Below are positions 56,096 to 60,709 of a DNA stretch of 60,709 nt, in pieces. The stretch lies in contig JAJUGN010000006.1 of NCBI GenBank assembly GCA_029265975.1, forward strand, positions 1 to 60,709. The letters run 5' to 3'. Each line of letters begins with the position of its first letter. The stretch's first letter is position 1. The notes below the pieces were generated by a model, which was given only the letters and a program-made list of their open reading frames with translations, made no database searches and was not told the origin of the DNA. The DNA comes from Clostridiales bacterium. GTDB lineage: Bacteria; Bacillota; Clostridia; Oscillospirales; Oscillospiraceae. Made by a program: the position numbers and the translations under genes.

Positions 56096-58360
56096 TTATG
56101 GCACTAACCAATGTCCCGCTTTTAGCATTGCTTCTTGAGCGGTAGTCATTGTCCCGCTTTTATATGCATTAATAGCCGCTTGCCACTCAAATCTGCTTAC
56201 CCATTTATCGCCAGCCAAAATATGTACTTTTCTTGCTTTACCGGTTGCCGTTCCCGGAGTTACTCTAGTAATTACCCATGTGTTGCCTTGTCCCGTAGGT
56301 GCACCAGGCGTTTTTGTATGCCACCGTGCTTCATATTTGTATTCGCTATCAGTCCATTTATAGCTTATTTGATCATATCCTCCTGCTTTAGTGCATGACT
56401 TGATAATTGCATTACTTGGGATTATTACGGGAGATGTCTTTGCTAATTCTTTTGTGATGCCAGACCTATCTTCTAAAGCTATTTCCTTCGCACCAACGCT
56501 CGAGTTTTTCTCCGGCTGCCATGCTGCGGCAGGCTCGTTCCCGGCACGGTCAGGCGCCCCTCCCGCGGCCTTGACCGCCTCTTTCACGCCCGTCATGCCG
56601 CCGCCCAGTATAGCGCCCAATACGGCCTGATAGCCGGCTTTCTCCCAGTCGACGCCGGACTCCCCGCCCAGTATCGCACACTCCAAAAGGTCCGATACGG
56701 CCGATTGCATCGCCTGCACCGCGCCCTGCGACAGCGCGTTTATCCCGATTCTCGCACCCGCCTGCAAAATCCCGCCGCTTATCCCCTTAATCGCGCCGGA
56801 AACAACGCCTTTTTCAATGCTGAGCCCCGGAACGCCGCCGAGCATCGCCTGCATCGTCCCATTCACAGCCGCGGAAGCCGCGGCGTACAGACCCGCCTGA
56901 ACATCGCTGTAGCCATCTTCCTTAAGTCCTCTATACACATCTTTGGCGGTGAGAGCGGCGATTCCGGCATTCCCCGCCAAGGCGCCGGCAAGGCCTGCCG
57001 CTTTCGCGCCCGCGCCCGCACCGGAAAGCAGACCGCCAGTAATGCACGATGTCACTATCCCCGGCAATGCATAGCCCGCGTTATCCAATACGTCAAAAGC
57101 GACCTGTGCATACGAATTTCCAAATACATCGCCGCCCGCGTCCCTTAAATTGCTCCGGACAAGCTCCCTGGCGTATTCGTGAGGGGATTTGTAGTCCTCG
57201 TTTCCGGGAATCGCTCGGGAAATGCCGCCCAGGCTTCGGTCAAGACCAGTTAAAAAACCGTACATCACCTGGGCTCCGGTGCTGTCCCGGGCGGATTCCG
57301 CTATCTGAGCCCCAAGACGCCCATTCGGCGTATTCCCGAGGCTTCTTAAATACTTTTCTCCCTCCTCCGTACCCGAAGTCGCACAGAGATAATTGTAAGT
57401 TCCCACCTCTTCCGGCGACATGTACTCATATATTCCGTACCAGTTGTTTTCGGATCCGGGATCATTATATATTTTGTTTCTAGTCTCGCCTATATCGTTT
57501 ATGTAGTCGTATAGGCTGCCGTTCTTTCCGTCCGTCACCGCAGCGGACTTCTCCGCGTAGTCCGGCGCCGCACGGATTTCATTATAATCTCTCCGGACCG
57601 GATTCGCAGCCGCCTCTTCCTCCGAGGCGTTCTCCATCCCGCTCATCGGCGTAAGATTTCCGTCCGGCGCAATGTGATAAAACTCACCGCTGTCCGGATC
57701 CGTATATATTTGCCCCAAAAGCGGGGCCTTTTTGCTTTCCTTCCGCGTGCTTTCAGCACCGCCGTTGTCAAAGCCCGGATCTGACAACGGCGTCAGCATG
57801 CCGTCGGGGAATACATAATACGTTTTCCCGCTTACGGGATCTGTTTGGAAACCGCCGGAAAAATTCGTATTGGTGCGGCCTGTGCCCTGATCGCCTTTTT
57901 GCCCGATTTCATAATCGGTACTTTTGTTCTGATTATACGGATTTTCCCTGTTTTTGTCAATAACAGGCTCGCAACTATCGTCACTGTCACCGTACAAATC
58001 ATCGTTGAAGTGCGAAATTTCGTCCCGCGCCGCACCGCAGTCATAAGGCTCGTCGTCGTAGTCGTCGTAGTCTTCTCCGTCAAACTCACTACCGTTAGCC
58101 TTCAGCCACGAGTTAAGCTCGTCCTCCTCCTGACTTAAATCTTCAATCTGCCTCTGATAATAGCCGAACATATCCGGCATTTCCATCTGATTGCTCCGCA
58201 GGAAATCCTTTGCCCCGTAGATTGCCTCGAGCCTTTCCCTTGCGCTTCTGACGCTTAGATTGCCGTACTTACTCACTCCGTCACTCCATTCATCGTAGTA
58301 TTTGCCGCCGGTATTACTACAATATCGTAGTACAAATCCCTTCAACAACACAGTGGACAA
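56096..58360 (-). CDS. Polymorphic toxin-like protein, 5' end uncertain
   Basis: Up to 754 residues from TTG 58360, but no SD precedes it and no ATG lies near, so the true start may be lost. Acidic N-terminal part (1-115), two repeats TDPVSGKTYY...DGMLTP and TDPDSGEFYH...DGNLTP (about 172-242), a Gly/Ala-rich helical region (about 430-600), and a C-terminal tip (about 645-754) matching the detached tip at 54980. The gene body is G+C-rich; the tip is AT-rich, the usual mosaic of swapped toxin tips. No signal peptide or known delivery domain seen. Confidence 0.65.
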   Translation of the reverse strand: MSTVLLKGFVLRYCSNTGGKYYDEWSDGVSKYGNLSVRSARERLEAIYGAKDFLRSNQMEMPDMFGYYQRQIEDLSQEEDELNSWLKANGSEFDGEDYDDYDDEPYDCGAARDEISHFNDDLYGDSDDSCEPVIDKNRENPYNQNKSTDYEIGQKGDQGTGRTNTNFSGGFQTDPVSGKTYYVFPDGMLTPLSDPGFDNGGAESTRKESKKAPLLGQIYTDPDSGEFYHIAPDGNLTPMSGMENASEEEAAANPVRRDYNEIRAAPDYAEKSAAVTDGKNGSLYDYINDIGETRNKIYNDPGSENNWYGIYEYMSPEEVGTYNYLCATSGTEEGEKYLRSLGNTPNGRLGAQIAESARDSTGAQVMYGFLTGLDRSLGGISRAIPGNEDYKSPHEYARELVRSNLRDAGGDVFGNSYAQVAFDVLDNAGYALPGIVTSCITGGLLSGAGAGAKAAGLAGALAGNAGIAALTAKDVYRGLKEDGYSDVQAGLYAAASAAVNGTMQAMLGGVPGLSIEKGVVSGAIKGISGGILQAGARIGINALSQGAVQAMQSAVSDLLECAILGGESGVDWEKAGYQAVLGAILGGGMTGVKEAVKAAGGAPDRAGNEPAAAWQPEKNSSVGAKEIALEDRSGITKELAKTSPVIIPSNAIIKSCTKAGGYDQISYKWTDSEYKYEARWHTKTPGAPTGQGNTWVITRVTPGTATGKARKVHILAGDKWVSRFEWQAAINAYKSGTMTTAQEAMLKAGHWLVP

Positions 58361-58460
58361 TTGGCGACGTAATTAAAGCGCCGGAAAGGTTCTCAAAGCC
58401 TTGAAACAGGCGGGTTTTGACTTAAACGCCGACGGAGGTGCCTCAAAAAACGCAAAAAAA

Positions 58461-58484
58461 TGAGGCCGCGTATTCGCGGCCTCA
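58461..58484 (-). terminator. Canonical terminator without an assigned gene
   Basis: TGAGGCCGCG / CGCGGCCTCA, 4-nt loop; minus strand continues with TTTTTTT. It lies ~200 nt after the tRNA-Gln terminator. No gene is seen between 58485 and 58694 on this strand. Confidence 0.75.
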
Positions 58485-58694
58485 GCTCTGCAATTATGCT
58501 GCTGATAAAAGGCTGGCATTGTGGCAAAGACTATGCAGGTTAAAGCGCCGGAGTCAAAATCGCCTCGTTATTTGAGAATCCGCTTACATGGCGCAGCAGG
58601 CCGTCAAAAATGCAAGGAGCTATTTTGAAACCATAAAACGAGAAAAAATCTTGAAGAGGAAAACTATATTGCAAACGGACTGTTTTGTGAAAAA

Positions 58695-58727
58695 TAGAGC
58701 CTGTAACCGTTGAGATTACAGGCTCTA
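58695..58727 (-). terminator. Terminator of tRNA-Gln
   Basis: TAGAGCCTGTAA / TTACAGGCTCTA (12 bp), then TTTTT on the minus strand. Confidence 0.85.
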
Positions 58728-58731
58728 AATA

Positions 58732-58805
58732 TGGCAGCGGGAGAAGGATTCGAACCCTCACAAACAGAGTCAGAGTCTGCTGTGCTACCTTTACACAATC
58801 CCGCT
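58732..58805 (-). tRNA. tRNA-Gln (anticodon CUG)
   Basis: Cloverleaf on the minus strand: acceptor AGCGGGA / TCCCGCT, anticodon arm GCAGA-CTCTGAC-TCTGT with CTG, T arm with GGTTCGAATCC, and an encoded CCA. 74 nt. Perfect promoter upstream. Confidence 0.93.
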
Positions 58806-58818
58806 AGGCGCAAAAACT

Positions 58819-58846
58819 ATTATACCTAATTTTCGACTCTTGTCAA
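58819..58846 (-). promoter_or_regulatory. Perfect sigma-A promoter of tRNA-Gln
   Basis: Minus strand TTGACA, 16-nt spacer, TATAAT, 14 nt before the tRNA 5' end. Confidence 0.85.
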
Positions 58847-58855
58847 GGCTTTTTT

Positions 58856-58886
58856 GGCGGTCCGCAACGGATTATTGCGGACCGCC
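58856..58886. repeat. Hairpin after lysA
   Basis: GGCGGTCCGCAA / TTGCGGACCGCC (12 bp). The lysA strand gives an A-run after it, not T, so it is not a standard terminator for lysA, but it may still end the transcript. Confidence 0.5.
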
Positions 58887-58898
58887 CGGCGTAGCCTT

Positions 58899-60140
58899 TC
58901 AGTCGAATATCATGGTTGCGAAATAATCCTCCGGAGTTTCGGCCCTTCTTATAAGCTTTACTTCCCCGTTTTCACGGAGAAGCAGCTCCTTGGAACGGAG
59001 CTTTCCGTTATAATTATAGCCCATCGCGTAGCCGTGAGCGCCGGTATCGTGAATCACAATAAAATCCCCTATGTCTATCTTCGGGAGCCACCTGTCGATA
59101 GCAAACTTGTCGTTGTTTTCGCAGAGCGAGCCCGTAATGTCGTAACGGTAATTCTCCGGGTCGTTCTCCTTGCCCATTACCGTGATATGGTGATACGCTC
59201 CGTACATCGCGGGGCGCATCAGGTCGCAGGCCGAGGCGTCAAGCCCTATGTACTCCTTATATATATGCTTTTCGTGGATAGCCTTGGCAACGAGACAGCC
59301 ATAGGGACCGAGCATGAAGCGCCCGAGCTCTGTATAAATCGAAACGTCCCCCAGGCCTGCCGGCTCCAAAATCCGCTCGAACTGCCTTCTCACACCTTCC
59401 CCTATCACGAAAATATCGTTTGCGGGCTGCTCGGGCTTGTACGGGATTCCGATTCCGCCCGAAAGGTTAATAAAGGTAATCTTCGCTCCGGTTTTTTCCG
59501 CGATCTCAGCCGCGAGCTCAAAGAGCACCCTCGCAAGCTCAGGGTAATATTCGTTTGAGATGGTATTGCTCGCCAGAAATGCGTGGATGCCGAACTCCTT
59601 GGCGCCGAGTGCCATCAGCTCTTTGTATGCCCTTATCATCTGCTCCTTTGTCATTCCGTACTTAGCGTCGCCGGGATTGTCCATGATCTCGTTGCTTATC
59701 GTGAATGTACCGCCCGGGTTGAAGCGGCAGCATATCTTCTCAGGTATGCCTGCTATTCGGTTGAGGAAAGAAACATGGGTATAATCGTCGAGATTGATTA
59801 TGGCGCCAAGCTCGGAAGCCTTGAGGAAGTCTCTCTCCGGCGTAGCGTTGGAGGAAAACATGATTTCCCCGCCCGTAATTCCAAGTTTCTCGGCAAGCAG
59901 CAGCTCGGTATATGACGAGCAGTCCAAACCGCAGCCTTCCTCGTGGAGGATTTTGAGTATGGTGGGATTGGGCGTTGCCTTGACCGCGAAGAACTCCTTA
60001 AAACCCTTGTTCCATGCGAAGGCCTTTTTAAGATCCCGCACGTTTTCGCGTATTCCCTTTTCATAATATAAATGATAAGGCGTTGAATAGGTCTTGTCTA
60101 TTTCCTTAAGCTTTTCAAGCGTTACAAATGTTTCCTTCAT
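58899..60140 (-). CDS. lysA: Diaminopimelate decarboxylase
   Basis: PLP enzyme of the last lysine step, meso-diaminopimelate to lysine and CO2. PLP Lys in FFAVKATPNP, GLDASACDL, ELGRFMLGPYG and the CENND block. 413 residues. The HIGS motif region reads HAFLASNT, a deviation. GAGGGG before ATG; candidate promoter 60170-60198. No lysine riboswitch is seen here. Confidence 0.93.
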   Translation of the reverse strand: MKETFVTLEKLKEIDKTYSTPYHLYYEKGIRENVRDLKKAFAWNKGFKEFFAVKATPNPTILKILHEEGCGLDCSSYTELLLAEKLGITGGEIMFSSNATPERDFLKASELGAIINLDDYTHVSFLNRIAGIPEKICCRFNPGGTFTISNEIMDNPGDAKYGMTKEQMIRAYKELMALGAKEFGIHAFLASNTISNEYYPELARVLFELAAEIAEKTGAKITFINLSGGIGIPYKPEQPANDIFVIGEGVRRQFERILEPAGLGDVSIYTELGRFMLGPYGCLVAKAIHEKHIYKEYIGLDASACDLMRPAMYGAYHHITVMGKENDPENYRYDITGSLCENNDKFAIDRWLPKIDIGDFIVIHDTGAHGYAMGYNYNGKLRSKELLLRENGEVKLIRRAETPEDYFATMIFD

Positions 60141-60169
60141 ACTGCTTCCCCTCTCTCTGTATATGAGGT

Positions 60170-60198
60170 AATATACAATAATTCCGGCGCTTTGTCGA
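60170..60198 (-). promoter_or_regulatory. Candidate promoter of lysA
   Basis: Minus strand TCGACA, 17-nt spacer, TATATT. Confidence 0.45.
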
Positions 60199-60244
60199 GA
60201 TATTTTATGTTAAAATCATGTGTACCAAATTCCGCTCTGCTTTA

Positions 60245-60273
60245 TTGACATATATATGGCGGCATGTTAATAT
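60245..60273 (+). promoter_or_regulatory. Promoter of tRNA-Leu
   Basis: TTGACA, 17-nt spacer, TAATAT, about 52 nt before the tRNA. Confidence 0.65.
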
Positions 60274-60325
60274 TACTAAGGTTTTCGGCTTGACGCTTAA
60301 CAGCCAATTTTACAAAATGAAATTC

Positions 60326-60410
60326 GCGGATGTGATGGAATTGGCAGACATGCAGGATTTAGGTTCCTGTGCCGCAAGGCGTGTGGGTTCGAGTCCCTTC
60401 ATCCGCACCA
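60326..60410 (+). tRNA. tRNA-Leu (anticodon UAG)
   Basis: Starts GCGGATG, pairs with CATCCGC, CCA encoded. Anticodon arm CAGGA-TTTAGGT-TCCTG gives TAG. Long variable arm (GTGCCGCAAGGCG), as for leucine. 85 nt. Confidence 0.95.
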
Positions 60411-60414
60411 AATA

Positions 60415-60457
60415 AGTTCGATAGTTTTGATACGAGAGTATCTGAAACTATCGAACT
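60415..60457 (+). terminator. Terminator of tRNA-Leu
   Basis: AGTTCGATAGTTT / AAACTATCGAACT, 13 bp, then TTTCTTTT. Confidence 0.85.
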
Positions 60458-60466
60458 TTTTCTTTT

Positions 60467-60499
60467 GCCGAAAATCCTTGCAGGACAGGGGTTTTCGGC
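60467..60499 (+). terminator. Second hairpin downstream of tRNA-Leu
   Basis: GCCGAAAA / TTTTCGGC with T-run. Backup terminator or the end of an element lying beyond the tRNA. Confidence 0.55.
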
Positions 60500-60576
60500 T
60501 TTTTCCATTTTTGGGTTAGTTTCATTGTGGTCTGTCGGTACAGAACTAAACACTGCAAAGTAGGTGCTTGGATCGT

Positions 60577-60709
60577 CTACACTTAACTGGACAGAAAAAT
60601 TAGGGTCATGGTAAGATAAAGCAAAGGAGACGAAATACCATGACAGAAAAAAGAGAGCGGCGAAGCTACACAGATGAATTCAAAAAGCAGATGGTGCAGC
60701 TGTATAACG
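60577..60709 (+). mobile_element. Left end of an IS3-type insertion sequence (partial)
   Basis: The transposase-start gene at 60640 and the AT-rich leader with ACTTAACTGGACAG suggest the left end of an IS near 60577. The exact end and the rest of the IS are outside the window. Confidence 0.5.
60640..60709 (+). CDS. IS3-family OrfA transposase, N-terminal fragment
   Basis: Starts MTEKRERRSYTDEFKKQMVQ, typical of the helix-turn-helix OrfA of IS3 elements. AAAGGAG lies 11 nt before the ATG. Cut off by the window edge after about 23 residues. Confidence 0.75.
   Translation, partial: MTEKRERRSYTDEFKKQMVQLYN

Noticed and set aside
58856-58886. Rho-independent terminator for lysA
   Set aside because: The stem is strong but is followed by A rather than T on the lysA strand, so it was listed only as a hairpin.
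60359-60553. 64-residue minus-strand frame across tRNA-Leu
   Set aside because: It reads through the tRNA and its terminators; a well-known kind of false gene.

Overview
The window reads as a chromosomal segment of an endospore-forming Clostridia bacterium of medium G+C, probably in or near the Oscillospirales. That placement is inferred from gene content: sporulation genes (cwlD, spoVAD, spoVAE, spoIIM, spoIID, a SigH-type sigma factor), clostridial DUF families (DUF4364, DUF4363, DUF6514, DUF3048, TIGR04086), GTP-type PEP carboxykinase and the DapL route to diaminopimelate. Most of the window is dense housekeeping sequence, chiefly on the minus strand, with short gaps and many start/stop overlaps.

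Layout. 1-460: tail of a cysteine-cluster microprotein, then a mobile-looking repeat set between two similar hairpins behind pckA. 463-9109: pckA, rsmA, an acyltransferase, a GME-fold protein, radA-cwlD, a DUF3048 lipoprotein and DUF4364. 9194-13128: dapF-dapL-glmS. 13253-15148: DUF421-DUF4363, nrdR with NrdR boxes, DUF6514. 15404-25627: rnmV-holA-comEC, HIT, mltG-U32-alaS and a second cysteine-cluster microprotein. 25650-29640: folate cyclo-ligase, DJ-1, thymidylate-kinase-like, TagA-like and guaB. 29764-35085: ogg, spoVAD-spoVAE, trmK-nif3, DUF1858, zinc ribbon and sigma factor. 35163-40443: glmM, ruvCAB, spoIIM-xerD. 40803-46868: TIGR04086, CheX pair, yajC, spoIID-queA-tgt. 46939-50089: lysine-riboswitch operon asd-dapA-dapB, ending in the second repeat copy. 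50406-54229: GNAT, a TIGR03915/TIGR03916-type pair and a zinc-ribbon membrane protein. 54230-58484: a polymorphic toxin island with two immunity paralogues and a detached toxin tip. 58695-60709: tRNA-Gln, lysA, tRNA-Leu and the start of an IS3-type element.

How the genes work together. Asd, DapA, DapB, DapL, DapF and LysA make up nearly the whole aspartate-to-lysine route (only aspartokinase is missing), spread over three transcription units; one is under a lysine riboswitch with a visible terminator. GlmS and GlmM supply amino sugars for the same cell wall that uses meso-diaminopimelate, and MltG, CwlD and SpoIID act on peptidoglycan.

The observations most worth a second look are: a roughly 190-nt repeat found twice, each time within a transcription terminator whose whole hairpin is duplicated on both sides, with paired changes that preserve its stems; the toxin/immunity island with its sharp composition switch and frameshifted spare cassette; a hairpin that would hide the ribosome binding site of the TIGR04086 gene; paired NrdR boxes around the nrdR promoter; and the two cysteine-cluster microproteins. 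Family names were assigned by recognition from the sequence only; no database search was run.
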